Below are positions 33,236 through 41,873 of a stretch of DNA of 46,730 nt, in pieces. This DNA is from Achromobacter sp. Bel (GTDB taxonomy: Bacteria > Pseudomonadota > Gammaproteobacteria > Burkholderiales > Burkholderiaceae_B), in contig NZ_JABBJN010000049.1 of NCBI RefSeq assembly GCF_012928505.1, forward strand, positions 1 through 46,730, given 5' to 3'. The notes beneath the pieces were generated by a model. It saw only the letters and a program-made list of their open reading frames with translations. It was not told the DNA's origin and made no database searches. A program made the translations under genes and the position numbers. How positions within the stretch are numbered: the stretch's first letter is position 1; every line of letters starts with the position of its first letter.

Positions 33236-34111
33236 TCAGGCACTGACGTCGATCTCGCGCAGCACGAACCGCTGCGGGTCATACGCAAAATCGCGACGGG
33301 CGTCGTCATGGTCGAACACCATGTCGCGGTTCATCCGCTGGACCATGTCCGCGTTCCATTTGCGGTAGCGCGGGATAAGGCGCAGAAAGAACAAGGCAAC
33401 ATTGAACAACCAGATCGGCACGCTCAGGAATCGGGGCTCGCGTCCCATCGCCTTGAAAATCCGCGAAACCATTTCGCGGTAGGTCAGCACTTCGGCGCCC
33501 GAAATGTTGTAGCTCTTGCACCCGGCATCAGCGGAAAATACTGACAGAACCGCCGCCTTGGCAACATCGTCCACATAGACGGGTTGCCGCAGGCCTTCCG
33601 AGCGGCCGAACAGGGGGAACCGCCCCAGCTTGCGGATCAATTTGACGATCTCGGCAAGATTGCGGTCGGTACCCCGGCCATAAATCAACGTCGGCCGCAG
33701 GATCGTCCATTCCACGCCATGCGCCTGCGCCCATTCAGCGATCTGGCGCTCGCCTTCCACGAGGCGGCGGACGATCTCCTCCTCCTGTGGATTCGAAGAC
33801 GTCGTTTTCGTAAAGCGGCTGGTGGAAGACAGGCAGACCACGCGGCGCACGCCATGCCTGAGCATCAGGTCGAAATGCTCCGGCAGGTTCCAGATGCCGC
33901 ACAGGGCGATCCAGTGGGGGATCGGCTGGCCGCCGTCTTCCACGGTGCCCGGCAGCGTGGCCCAACGCACCCGCGCGTCGTCGCTTTGCTGCGGCCGCCG
34001 CGAAAACGCCACCACGGAATGCCCGGCGCCCGCCAACTGGGCCAGCACCTGGCGCCCGACTGGCGAGGTTGCGCCCAGCACGCCCACCGTTACTCTGTCT
34101 GTATGACTCAT
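33236..34111 (-). CDS. Atypical SDR-family protein in the polysaccharide cluster
   Basis: A 291-aa NAD(P)-binding protein. VGVLGATSPVGRQVLAQL gives the Rossmann motif, CLSSTSRFTK the middle strand, and RPTLIYGRGTDRNL the substrate loop. The usual YxxxK catalytic pair is not found after the SST segment, placing it with NDUFA9-like atypical SDRs. Its place between a FnlC-type gene and a WbpL-type gene matches the slot of 4-keto sugar reductases such as WbpV, so it may reduce the WbpM product. That is an inference with the key residues missing. Confidence 0.75.
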   Translation of the reverse strand: MSHTDRVTVGVLGATSPVGRQVLAQLAGAGHSVVAFSRRPQQSDDARVRWATLPGTVEDGGQPIPHWIALCGIWNLPEHFDLMLRHGVRRVVCLSSTSRFTKTTSSNPQEEEIVRRLVEGERQIAEWAQAHGVEWTILRPTLIYGRGTDRNLAEIVKLIRKLGRFPLFGRSEGLRQPVYVDDVAKAAVLSVFSADAGCKSYNISGAEVLTYREMVSRIFKAMGREPRFLSVPIWLFNVALFFLRLIPRYRKWNADMVQRMNRDMVFDHDDARRDFAYDPQRFVLREIDVSA

Positions 34112-34163
34112 AGCCTGTCTTCTCAACCACAGCCAACGTCGCGCGTGGCGGCCGGTGCGCTTT

Positions 34164-35291
34164 CTACGGGGTGACCGACCAGACGGTGCGGTTCACGTAC
34201 GGCACATAACTCAAGACGATCCGGACGATCTTGACCGACACCGCTCCGCCGCGGTAGTCATCCACCGTCTTCACGCGGGCCGATTCCTCGTTCTGGGCGG
34301 TGACGACGCGGATGGCCTCAAGCACCCCCTCCGCCTTCAACCCGCTCATGATCAAGGTGCCTTCGTCCATGCCTTCCGGACGTTCGTGCGCCGTGCGCAC
34401 GGTCACTGCGGAGAGATTCAGCAGGGATGCTTCCTCGGTGATCGTACCGCTGTCGGACAGGACACACTTGGCGCCCATCTGGAGCTTCATGTAGTCCAGG
34501 AACCCGAACGGCTTCACGAAACGCACCAGCGGATGCTCAATGGAACGGCCCAAGGCCTCCAGCCTGGCGCGCGTGCGCGGATGCGTGGAGACGACGACCG
34601 GCATGGAATACGACTCCGCGACGGCGAACAGCGTATCCAGCAGATCGTGCAGGTTCTGGACCGAATCCACGTTTTCTTCACGGTGGATGCTCACCAGGAA
34701 GTACTCACGCGGGGTCAGGCCTTCGCGCTCCAGCACCGTCGAGGCGTCGATCTGCGGCTTGTAGTGCGCAATCACCTCTTCCATGTGCGAGCCGGTCTTG
34801 ATGATGGTCTCGGGCCGCACGCCTTCGGCGATCAAGTACCGGCGCGCATGCTCGGTCAGCACCAGGTTGATGTCGCTCAGATGGTCCAGGACCTTGCGGT
34901 TCAGCTCTTCCGGCACCCGCTGGTCGAAACACCGGTTGCCCGCTTCCATATGGAAAACGGGGATCTTCCGGCGCTTGGCGGAAATCACCGCCAGGCAGGT
35001 ATTCGTGTCCCCGTACAGCAACAGCGCGTCGGGCTTTTCCTGCGCGAAAATCTCGTCGGACTTGGCGATGACCTCAGCGATTGTCTTGGCGGGCGTATCG
35101 GCCGCCACGCCCAGGAAATGGTCGGGCTTGCGGATGCCCAGCTCGTCGAAAAAGACCTGGTTCAGCTCGTAGTCGTAGTTCTGGCCGGAATGCACCAGGA
35201 CGTGATCGACCTGCTTGTCCAGTTCCGCAATCACCCGGCTCATCTTGATGAGCTCAGGGCGAGTGCCGACCAGCGTCATGACTTTAGTCAT
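34164..35291 (-). CDS. fnlC: UDP-HexNAc 2-epimerase, FnlC/WbjD/WbvD type
   Basis: A 375-aa GT-B-fold epimerase. VGTRPELIKMSRVIAEL opens it, GDTNTCLAV, HMEAGNRCFDQRVPEELNR and SIHREENVD follow, and SDSGTITEEASLLN is near the end. These are the WecB-family motifs, in the version seen in FnlC/CapG. It would convert UDP-L-RhaNAc to UDP-L-QuiNAc, or UDP-L-PneNAc to UDP-L-FucNAc. It overlaps fnlA by eight bases. Confidence 0.88.
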   Translation of the reverse strand: MTKVMTLVGTRPELIKMSRVIAELDKQVDHVLVHSGQNYDYELNQVFFDELGIRKPDHFLGVAADTPAKTIAEVIAKSDEIFAQEKPDALLLYGDTNTCLAVISAKRRKIPVFHMEAGNRCFDQRVPEELNRKVLDHLSDINLVLTEHARRYLIAEGVRPETIIKTGSHMEEVIAHYKPQIDASTVLEREGLTPREYFLVSIHREENVDSVQNLHDLLDTLFAVAESYSMPVVVSTHPRTRARLEALGRSIEHPLVRFVKPFGFLDYMKLQMGAKCVLSDSGTITEEASLLNLSAVTVRTAHERPEGMDEGTLIMSGLKAEGVLEAIRVVTAQNEESARVKTVDDYRGGAVSVKIVRIVLSYVPYVNRTVWSVTP

Positions 35292-36294
35292 TCAATTGCT
35301 CCTGCAGATACGCAAGGCCGAGCAAAATCTTCTCAACGCCAGGAACGTCCAGCCGCGTCGTGTTGTGCGACGTGTAGTCGTCCAGTTCGGACACTTCCTT
35401 TTCGCCCTCGACGAAATACTTCTTGTAGTTCAGGTCGCGGTTGTCCATCGGGATCCGGTAATACCGCCCCATGTCCACGGCCTTCGCCATTTCCTCGCGG
35501 GAAATCAGGGATTCGTACAGCTTTTCACCGTGGCGCGTGCCGATCACCTTGACCGGCGCGGCGCTCTTGAAAATATTCTTCAAGGCTTCCGCCAGGTCGC
35601 CGACCGTCGAGGCAGGCGCCTTCTGCACAAAGATGTCGCCCTGCTCGGCATGTTCGAACGCGTGCAGGACCAGGTCAACGGAGTCTTCGAGCGACATGAG
35701 AAAGCGCGTCATGCTCGGGTCGGTGATGGTGAGCGACTCGCCGGCCTTGATCTGCTGGACGAACAGCGGAATCACCGAGCCGCGCGACGCCATCACGTTG
35801 CCGTAACGGGTCGAACAGACCACCGGGCCGCCTTCGGGAATGGCGCGGGATTTCGCGACCACCAGCTTTTCTGCCATGGCTTTCGAAATGCCCATGGCGT
35901 TGATCGGATAAACCGCCTTGTCCGTGCTCAGCACGATCACGCGCTTGACGTGGTTCGCGATGGCGGCGTTCAGCACGTTTTCCGTTCCGAGGACGTTGGT
36001 TTTAACCGCCTCCATCGGATAGAACTCGCAGGACGGCACTTGCTTCAATGCCGCCGCATGGAACACATAATCAACGCCGATCATGGCTTGCGACACGCTG
36101 CTGTAATCGCGCACATCGCCGATATAGAACTTGACCTTGTCGTTGGCAAGTTCGATGCGCATGTCTTCTTGCTTTTTCTCGTCGCGGCTGAATACCCGGA
36201 TTTCTCGGACATCCGTATCCAGGAAACGTTTCAACACCGTGTGGCCGAAGGAACCCGTACCACCGGTAATCATCAGGACTTTATTTTCAAACAT
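35284..36294 (-). CDS. fnlA: UDP-GlcNAc 4,6-dehydratase/5-epimerase, FnlA/WbjB/CapE type
   Basis: A 336-aa soluble SDR. TGGTGSFGHTVLKRF, then LSTDKAVYPINAMGISK with MxxxK active site, and TRYGNVMASRGSVIP. This is the inverting dehydratase that starts the L-series of 6-deoxy-HexNAc sugars from UDP-GlcNAc. It is separate from the membrane WbpM-type enzyme in the same cluster, which feeds the D-series. It sits 21 bases after the RmlD-like gene. Confidence 0.9.
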   Translation of the reverse strand: MFENKVLMITGGTGSFGHTVLKRFLDTDVREIRVFSRDEKKQEDMRIELANDKVKFYIGDVRDYSSVSQAMIGVDYVFHAAALKQVPSCEFYPMEAVKTNVLGTENVLNAAIANHVKRVIVLSTDKAVYPINAMGISKAMAEKLVVAKSRAIPEGGPVVCSTRYGNVMASRGSVIPLFVQQIKAGESLTITDPSMTRFLMSLEDSVDLVLHAFEHAEQGDIFVQKAPASTVGDLAEALKNIFKSAAPVKVIGTRHGEKLYESLISREEMAKAVDMGRYYRIPMDNRDLNYKKYFVEGEKEVSELDDYTSHNTTRLDVPGVEKILLGLAYLQEQLND

Positions 36295-36315
36295 AATTCA
36301 CCACAGTAGTCAGGG

Positions 36316-37176
36316 TTACGCGCGCGTTTCGTACATCGTGGCGATCAAACGATCCCAAGACGGCGGTTGATAATTGAAGGCCGCACGGAAACGGGAGGAA
36401 TCGAGAGAGCGGTCGATATGCAGCTTGTCGTCCGGCTCGATATCGATCTGTTTGCCGTAGACCTTGGCCACCAGGGACAGCAGGCGGAACTTGTCGATGG
36501 GGTCCACCGACACATGGTAAAGGCCGCTGGGCTCCGGCTTGGGCAGCACCAGGTCCTTGATCACGCGAGCCAGCTCAACGGTCGGCAGCCCGGAAAAAAT
36601 AGCCTTGGTAAAGCCCTTGACCGGTCCCGTCTGCGACAGGAACCAATCCACCAGGGCCAGATTCGTGCCCAATTCGTGGCCGATGATCGACGTGCGCAAG
36701 GTGATCGCATGCGGGAAATCGTGCAGTTCCCCCATGTACTTCGATTTGCCGTACAGGTCTTCCGCATCCGACACGTCGGACTCGACGTACATGCCCTTCT
36801 TGCCGGAAAACACGCAGTCGGTGCTGATATGCACCAGACGGGCGCCCACGAGGCCGCACAAGTGCGCCAACCGATGCGGCAGCAGCGAATTGAGCGGCAA
36901 GGTTACCAGCGGATCTTTCGCCGTGGATGCTTGTTTGATCACGCCCACGCAGTTGATGACCGCGTCGGGGCGGACGCGCGCAAGCAGCGACACCAGGGCG
37001 TCCTGGTCGGTCGCGTCGACGCCGGTGATCAGGCGCGCGCGGGATTCAGGCGAAAACCGCTCGCGCAACGCGCCGCTGCGCAACGTCCCCCAGGCCTCGT
37101 AGCGGGCGTCGGAGGAGAACTCGCGGAAGGTCGCGCTGCCCAGCATGCCGCTGGCGCCCAGGATCAGAACTTTCAT
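36316..37176 (-). CDS. RmlD-like NDP-sugar reductase (WbvR type)
   Basis: A 286-aa SDR. VLILGASGMLGSATF binds the cofactor, HISTDCVFSGKKG and LYGKSK supply the Thr/Tyr/Lys set. FnlB/WbjC/CapF enzymes of the L-FucNAc pathway are about 370 aa because they carry a C-terminal cupin (C3-epimerase) domain; that domain is absent here. This matches WbvR of the L-QuiNAc pathway, a 4-reductase giving UDP-L-RhaNAc. It is two bases after the GT4 gene. Confidence 0.85.
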   Translation of the reverse strand: MKVLILGASGMLGSATFREFSSDARYEAWGTLRSGALRERFSPESRARLITGVDATDQDALVSLLARVRPDAVINCVGVIKQASTAKDPLVTLPLNSLLPHRLAHLCGLVGARLVHISTDCVFSGKKGMYVESDVSDAEDLYGKSKYMGELHDFPHAITLRTSIIGHELGTNLALVDWFLSQTGPVKGFTKAIFSGLPTVELARVIKDLVLPKPEPSGLYHVSVDPIDKFRLLSLVAKVYGKQIDIEPDDKLHIDRSLDSSRFRAAFNYQPPSWDRLIATMYETRA

Positions 37177-37178
37177 AC

Positions 37179-38426
37179 TCAGTGCCTCGCATTATAAATT
37201 TCAGTCGCCGCCGCCAAAAGGCGCGACAGTTCCGTAGCCTGTTTCCGCATTTCGAAGTGCTCCAGGTAATAGCGGCGCCCCGCAACGGCCAGCTCCTGTC
37301 GGGCACCCGCATCCATGCGATACAACTGCTCGATGCATCCGCAAAGCCCGGGCACGTCTTCCGCGTCGCACACGAGTCCCGCCCCCGCTTCGCGGACCAC
37401 CTGGGCCCCCTCGCCGTCCAAGGCGGCGATGATCGGGCGGCCGGCGGCGAAATAGGCCTGAATTTTACTCGGAACCGTGTACCCGAAAATCTCTTCACGC
37501 TTCAACGAGACCAGCAAGGCCTGGGCCCTGCGGAAGAAATTCGGCATCTCGCTGGCGGGGTAGCGTCCGGCCAGAACAAGATTGTCGAGATTGTGCAATT
37601 TCTTCTGATTCTCGACCCAGCCGAGCATGCTTCCGCTGCCCACCATCACCAGCTTGCAGTCAGGAAGGTGTACCAGTTTCCGGGCGGCTTCCACAATCGT
37701 CTCGACGGCTTGCGCCGTGCCGATATTGCCGGCGAACAAAACACAGAAATTGCTATCCATCATGCGCAGTATTTCCGGAGGAATGCGGGATTCATCCTCT
37801 GGCGCAGCTTCTGGTTCCCGGTATGAATTTGGATAATATTCAAGCTTCGCGGGATCAGCGAAACGCGATATCGGCGCAAAAAACCCTCTCGATTGCACCA
37901 GAATACGGTCGCACGATGAATAAATCCATCGGACCATCGCGCCGACCGCGCCAAGCACATGCTTGTTCTTGATGAATCCGGTCGCGCTCAGGCTTTCGGG
38001 CCACAAGTCCTGGACCCACACCACCAGGGGCGCTTTCAACCGCCGCTTCAGGAAAACCGCCGGGATCACCGCGGTGATGGGCGACAATGCCACCGCGAAA
38101 ATCACATCGTATTTCTCGCCTTTGACCACCTTTCCGGAATGCCAGATGGCATTGAAAAGAAACGACAGATAATTCAAGACCATGTTCTTTCCGCCGCCAC
38201 TGCCGCGCGCCCGCAGCGGCACCCGGCTGACGGTAATCTTGTCGCCGTACATTTCGCGCTGATAGCCACCGGACGAATACCCCGGGAATATTTTCCCGTC
38301 GGGATAATTCGGCTTACCCGTCAATACATGGACTTCGTGGCCTTGCTCTGCCAATTCATGGATCAGGTCATTAACAACAACAAAAGATTCGGGCCAAAAA
38401 TATTGCGTGACCACGAGAATTTTCAT
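37179..38426 (-). CDS. GT4 glycosyltransferase, WbuB/WbjE type
   Basis: A 415-aa GT-B enzyme. ILVVTQYFWPESFVVNDLI-like start with nearby VHVLTGKPNYPDG, VWVQDLWPESL in the middle, and KREEIFGYTVPSKIQAYFAAGRPI (donor-binding Glu region) near the end. WbuB homologues transfer L-FucNAc or L-QuiNAc and are encoded beside fnlABC. The ATG at 38426 has AGGG six bases upstream. It is the first gene of the cluster, behind an A+T-rich leader. Confidence 0.88.
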   Translation of the reverse strand: MKILVVTQYFWPESFVVVNDLIHELAEQGHEVHVLTGKPNYPDGKIFPGYSSGGYQREMYGDKITVSRVPLRARGSGGGKNMVLNYLSFLFNAIWHSGKVVKGEKYDVIFAVALSPITAVIPAVFLKRRLKAPLVVWVQDLWPESLSATGFIKNKHVLGAVGAMVRWIYSSCDRILVQSRGFFAPISRFADPAKLEYYPNSYREPEAAPEDESRIPPEILRMMDSNFCVLFAGNIGTAQAVETIVEAARKLVHLPDCKLVMVGSGSMLGWVENQKKLHNLDNLVLAGRYPASEMPNFFRRAQALLVSLKREEIFGYTVPSKIQAYFAAGRPIIAALDGEGAQVVREAGAGLVCDAEDVPGLCGCIEQLYRMDAGARQELAVAGRRYYLEHFEMRKQATELSRLLAAATEIYNARH

Positions 38427-38891
38427 CAATAACCCTATAATTTATTCATGGAACGGCGATACCCTCCACCAGCAACCTGGCCGCCTGGAATTCCGTTGCG
38501 GAGAATACGGCGACATGCCCAACCCGCCATGCACCATTTATATTTTCACGATCATTTTCCATACGTGCCAAAAAGTAGGGAAAGATAATAAAAAGTTCCG
38601 TTGCGCGAAACGCAATAATCAAATGCGGGGCAGCCTTTCTTCGGTCGGCGCATATTATCCCCCAGTCCTCTGATCCACGCTACAAGAATCCGTGAAAGTA
38701 AATGCGATTCAATATACTGATTCCACTGGGCAATCCGCGTCCGCGCTGTTCCAAATAGATAACTCCGGCGACTGCCCGTCACACCGGTCACGGCCAGTCC
38801 GGCGGCGCGCCCGCCCTGGCGCCTGGGCGCCAGGCTTTCCCTTGGGGCCGCTTAGGTCCACAATAGGCCAAAGACCCACAAGGAGACTGCC
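38427..38891. promoter_or_regulatory. A+T-rich divergent region between the LPS cluster and coxG-like gene
   Basis: No supported gene lies in these 465 bases. The left two-thirds are clearly A+T-richer than the rest of the window and should hold the minus-strand promoter of the polysaccharide cluster. A TTGGCA-like -35 followed by TATAAA-like sequence around 38540-38580 is too widely spaced to be convincing. The right part is GC-rich and holds the palindrome CCTGGCGCC-TG-GGCGCCAGG (38815-38834). AAGGAG at the right end is the ribosome-binding site of the coxG-like gene. Confidence 0.6.
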
Positions 38892-39461
38892 ATGCGCATT
38901 GCCGATGCCCAATGGATTCCTTCGACGCAGCACCAGACCTGGGATGCGTTGACCGACCCGAGAGTGTTGCAAAAATGCATACCGGGCTGCGTGGAAGTCG
39001 CGATGCGCAGCCCCACCGAGTATGCCGTCACGTTGCGGGCCAACATCGCCGGGATCGACACCGACTACGAAGGCGAGATCCTGCTCTCCGATGTCAACGC
39101 CCCCGATAGCTGCACCCTGGTGTTCGAAGGCAAGGGCCGCGCTGCCTGCCTGGCCATCGGCACCGCCCAGGTCAACCTCAGCACCAAAGACCAGGGCACC
39201 CGCGTGGCCTACACCGTGGCCGGCATGGCGGGGGGCAAGTTGGCCGAATGCGGCGAAGGCCTGCTGTTGAAAGCGGGCGACAAGATCATCCAGAAGTTCT
39301 TCGCGGCCTTTATCGACCACATGGCCAAGCAACCCCGCCTGGCGCCGCCGCCCCCGCCTCCCGAACCCGAACCCCGCGGACTGTCCAATTCGCGCTGGTC
39401 ATGGGTACTGGTGCTGCTGGTGGTCGCGGTGTTCTGGGGATACCACTCGTTCTACAAGTGA
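38892..39461 (+). CDS. CoxG-like SRPBCC protein with C-terminal membrane anchor
   Basis: A 189-aa protein. Residues about 1-150 form a CoxG/SRPBCC domain (TWDALTDPRVLQKCIPGC, VTLRANIAGIDTDYEGEI, ECGEGLLLKAGDKIIQKFF). A Pro/Glu-rich linker and one membrane helix (WVLVLLVVAVFWGY) follow. CoxG helps recruit or mature carbon monoxide dehydrogenase-type molybdenum enzymes at the membrane. No coxMSL genes are in the window, so its partner is elsewhere or its role differs. Confidence 0.88.
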   Translation: MRIADAQWIPSTQHQTWDALTDPRVLQKCIPGCVEVAMRSPTEYAVTLRANIAGIDTDYEGEILLSDVNAPDSCTLVFEGKGRAACLAIGTAQVNLSTKDQGTRVAYTVAGMAGGKLAECGEGLLLKAGDKIIQKFFAAFIDHMAKQPRLAPPPPPPEPEPRGLSNSRWSWVLVLLVVAVFWGYHSFYK

Positions 39462-39494
39462 AAACCCTAGTGGGCCGGTGATATCCTAGGCGGC

Positions 39495-40913
39495 ATGAAT
39501 CCGCCGCCATCACCGACCCCGCCAGCCGCCGACCCCGCCCGCTCCCGCAGGGACCTCCTGATGGCGATGGCAGGCGTATCGGCGACGGTGGTGCTGGCGG
39601 CGCTGGATTCCACCATCATCAGCACCACGCTGCCCCGCGTGGCCGAAGCGCTGAACGGCATGGCCCTCTACGCCTGGGTCGGTACCGGCTACCTGCTGGC
39701 CACCGCGGCCTCCATCCTGATCTTTGGCCGGCTGGGCGACATGTTCGGGCGCAAGCCCCTGATGCTGGTCTCGGTCCTGATCATCGCGCTGGGGTCCATC
39801 GCCTGTGGCCTGGCGCAGTCCATGACGCAGCTGATCGTGTTCCGCACCCTGCAGGGGGTGGGCGGCGGCATGATGATCGCGACCGCCTTCGCGGCGCCCG
39901 CCGACTTGTTCCCCGACGCCAAGCAGCGCGTGCGATGGATGGCGCTGGTGTCCGCCGCCTTCGCCATGGCCAGCGGCATCGGCCCCGTCCTGGGCGGCGC
40001 GGCCACGCAGGCACTCGGCTGGCGCGCGGCGTTCTTCATCTCGCCCATCGCGGCGGCCGGCGCCTTTTTCCTGCTGGCGCGCTATTTCCCGCGTATCCGC
40101 CCCATCCATGACGGCAGCCGCAAGATTGACTGGGTGGGCGCCATCCTCCTGGTGCTGGCCGTGGGCGCGCCGCTGGCGGCGCTGGAACTGGCCTTTGCCA
40201 GCGGCGAGCACGCGCGTCCGCTCCTGGGGGGCATGTTGGCGCTCGTCGGCGTGGCCGCCATCGCCATCTTGATCCCCACCGAACGCCGCGTGAAATCGCC
40301 CATCTTTCCGCTACGCGTCCTGGCAGGCCTCGATTCCCGCCTGCTGAACCTGGCCGCCATGATGGTCGGCGCGGTGATGTTCGTGCTGATCTTCTACAGC
40401 CCGCTGCTGCTGCAGCAGGTGCTGGGCTACACGCCCAGCGAGGCCGGCCTGCTGCTGACCCCGCTGGTCGCGGCGATCTCGGTCGGCAGCATCGTCAACG
40501 GACGGCTGTTCCCCAAGCAGACCGAACCGCAGCGCCTGATGGTGTTCGGCGCCCTGCTGCTGGCGGCCGGCACGCTGATGGTGCTGCTGATTTCCCCGGG
40601 CACATCGGCCTGGTGGATTCTTGCCGCGTTCTTCGTCAACGGCTGCGCGCTGGGCTTCCTGCTGCCCAACCTGACGCTTTTCATGCAGATGCTGAGCGAG
40701 CGCCGAGACGTCGGCGTGGCCTCGGCGCTGGTGCAGACCACGCGCGCCATCGGCAGCGCGCTGGGCACGGCGGTGGTTGGCATCATCATTTCACACAGCA
40801 CGGTACTAAACGGAGTGCGGGCCGGTCTGGTCCTGTGTATTGTGCTGTCGCTGGCCTGTGCGCTACTGGCGTATCGGGTCAAGATGAAGAATCTGGTCAC
40901 CGCCCGGAAATAG
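39495..40913 (+). CDS. DHA2-family MFS exporter (EmrB/QacA type)
   Basis: A 472-aa protein with about 14 membrane helices. Motif A is GRLGDMFGRKP. The exporter motif C is GIGPVLGGAATQALGWRAAFF. LDSTIISTTLPRVAEAL opens helix 1. It exports drugs or metabolites with protons. It starts 33 bases after the coxG-like gene. No adaptor (EmrA) or regulator is adjacent, so the substrate is unknown. Confidence 0.93.
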   Translation: MNPPPSPTPPAADPARSRRDLLMAMAGVSATVVLAALDSTIISTTLPRVAEALNGMALYAWVGTGYLLATAASILIFGRLGDMFGRKPLMLVSVLIIALGSIACGLAQSMTQLIVFRTLQGVGGGMMIATAFAAPADLFPDAKQRVRWMALVSAAFAMASGIGPVLGGAATQALGWRAAFFISPIAAAGAFFLLARYFPRIRPIHDGSRKIDWVGAILLVLAVGAPLAALELAFASGEHARPLLGGMLALVGVAAIAILIPTERRVKSPIFPLRVLAGLDSRLLNLAAMMVGAVMFVLIFYSPLLLQQVLGYTPSEAGLLLTPLVAAISVGSIVNGRLFPKQTEPQRLMVFGALLLAAGTLMVLLISPGTSAWWILAAFFVNGCALGFLLPNLTLFMQMLSERRDVGVASALVQTTRAIGSALGTAVVGIIISHSTVLNGVRAGLVLCIVLSLACALLAYRVKMKNLVTARK

Positions 40914-40981
40914 GCTTCACCCCAGGGTCATACCCCAGGCATCACCCAAGAGCGCCCCCCAAGGCGAACCCGAGACAAACC

Positions 40982-41851
40982 ATGCGTCAACGCAATCTGC
41001 TGGACCTGCTGCTGCTTGCGGCGGTCTGGGGCGGCTCCTTCCTGTTCATGCGTGTCGCGGTCGGCGATTTCGGCCCGATCGCACTGATCGAGCTTCGCGT
41101 CGGCCTGGCCGCGCTGTTCCTGCTGCCGGCCGCCCTGTGGCGCGGCAAGCTGCCGGTGATCGCCCGGCACTGGAAGGCGCTGCTGGTGGTCGGCACCCTG
41201 AACGCCGCCATCCCCTTCCTGCTGTATGCCTACGCGGCCCAATCCCTGGGCGCCGGCTTCCTTTCGGTGGCCAACGCGGTCACTCCCGTATGGGGCGCGG
41301 TCGTCGGGTGGCTGTGGCTGAAGGACAGGCTGCCATGGATGCGTTCGCTGGGCCTGATGATCGGGTTCCTGGGCATCATCGTGCTGGTGTGGGACAAGCT
41401 GAACTTCCAGGCCGGCGGCACGGGGCCGGCGGTGCTGGCCGCCGTGTCGGCCCCCATCTTCTACGGCATCGCCGCAAACTGGACCAAACGCTTTCTCACC
41501 GGCGTGGACGCCCTGGCCAGCGCCACCGGCAGCATGATCGCCGCGTCGCTCGTGCTGCTGCCCCTGGCGATCTCCGCCTGGCCGGAAACACCCGCCTCGA
41601 TGGCGGCGTGGATCTCCACCATCCTGCTGGCCGTCGTGTGCACTGGCGCGGCCTACATCATCTTCTTCCGCCTGATCGCCAACGTCGGCCCTACCGGCGC
41701 CGTCAGCGTAACCTTCCTGGTGCCTATCTTCGGCGTGGTGTGGGGTGCGTGGTTCCTGGACGAGCGCATCACGCCGTCCATCGCGGTGGGCGCCGCCATC
41801 ATTCTGGTGGGCACCGCGCTAGCGCTGGGGCTGATCAAGCGGCGCGTGTGA
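40982..41851 (+). CDS. DMT-superfamily transporter (EamA domains)
   Basis: A 289-aa protein with ten membrane helices in two EamA repeats (AAVWGGSFLFMRVAV and NAVTPVWGAVVGWLWLKDRL; the second near LVPIFGVVWGAWFLDERI). Members export amino acids or other metabolites. It starts 68 bases after the MFS gene. The substrate is not predictable. Confidence 0.92.
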   Translation: MRQRNLLDLLLLAAVWGGSFLFMRVAVGDFGPIALIELRVGLAALFLLPAALWRGKLPVIARHWKALLVVGTLNAAIPFLLYAYAAQSLGAGFLSVANAVTPVWGAVVGWLWLKDRLPWMRSLGLMIGFLGIIVLVWDKLNFQAGGTGPAVLAAVSAPIFYGIAANWTKRFLTGVDALASATGSMIAASLVLLPLAISAWPETPASMAAWISTILLAVVCTGAAYIIFFRLIANVGPTGAVSVTFLVPIFGVVWGAWFLDERITPSIAVGAAIILVGTALALGLIKRRV

Positions 41852-41873
41852 ACGTCGCGCCAGAGCCGCGCGC

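Noticed and set aside
38407..38673. Plus-strand 88-aa frame in the same leader
   Set aside because: It starts inside the GT4 gene antisense and shows no coding features.
38552..38791. Minus-strand 79-aa frame in the A+T-rich leader of the LPS cluster
   Set aside because: No ribosome-binding site, no domain, and the composition looks random. A leader peptide or gene remnant is possible but unsupported.
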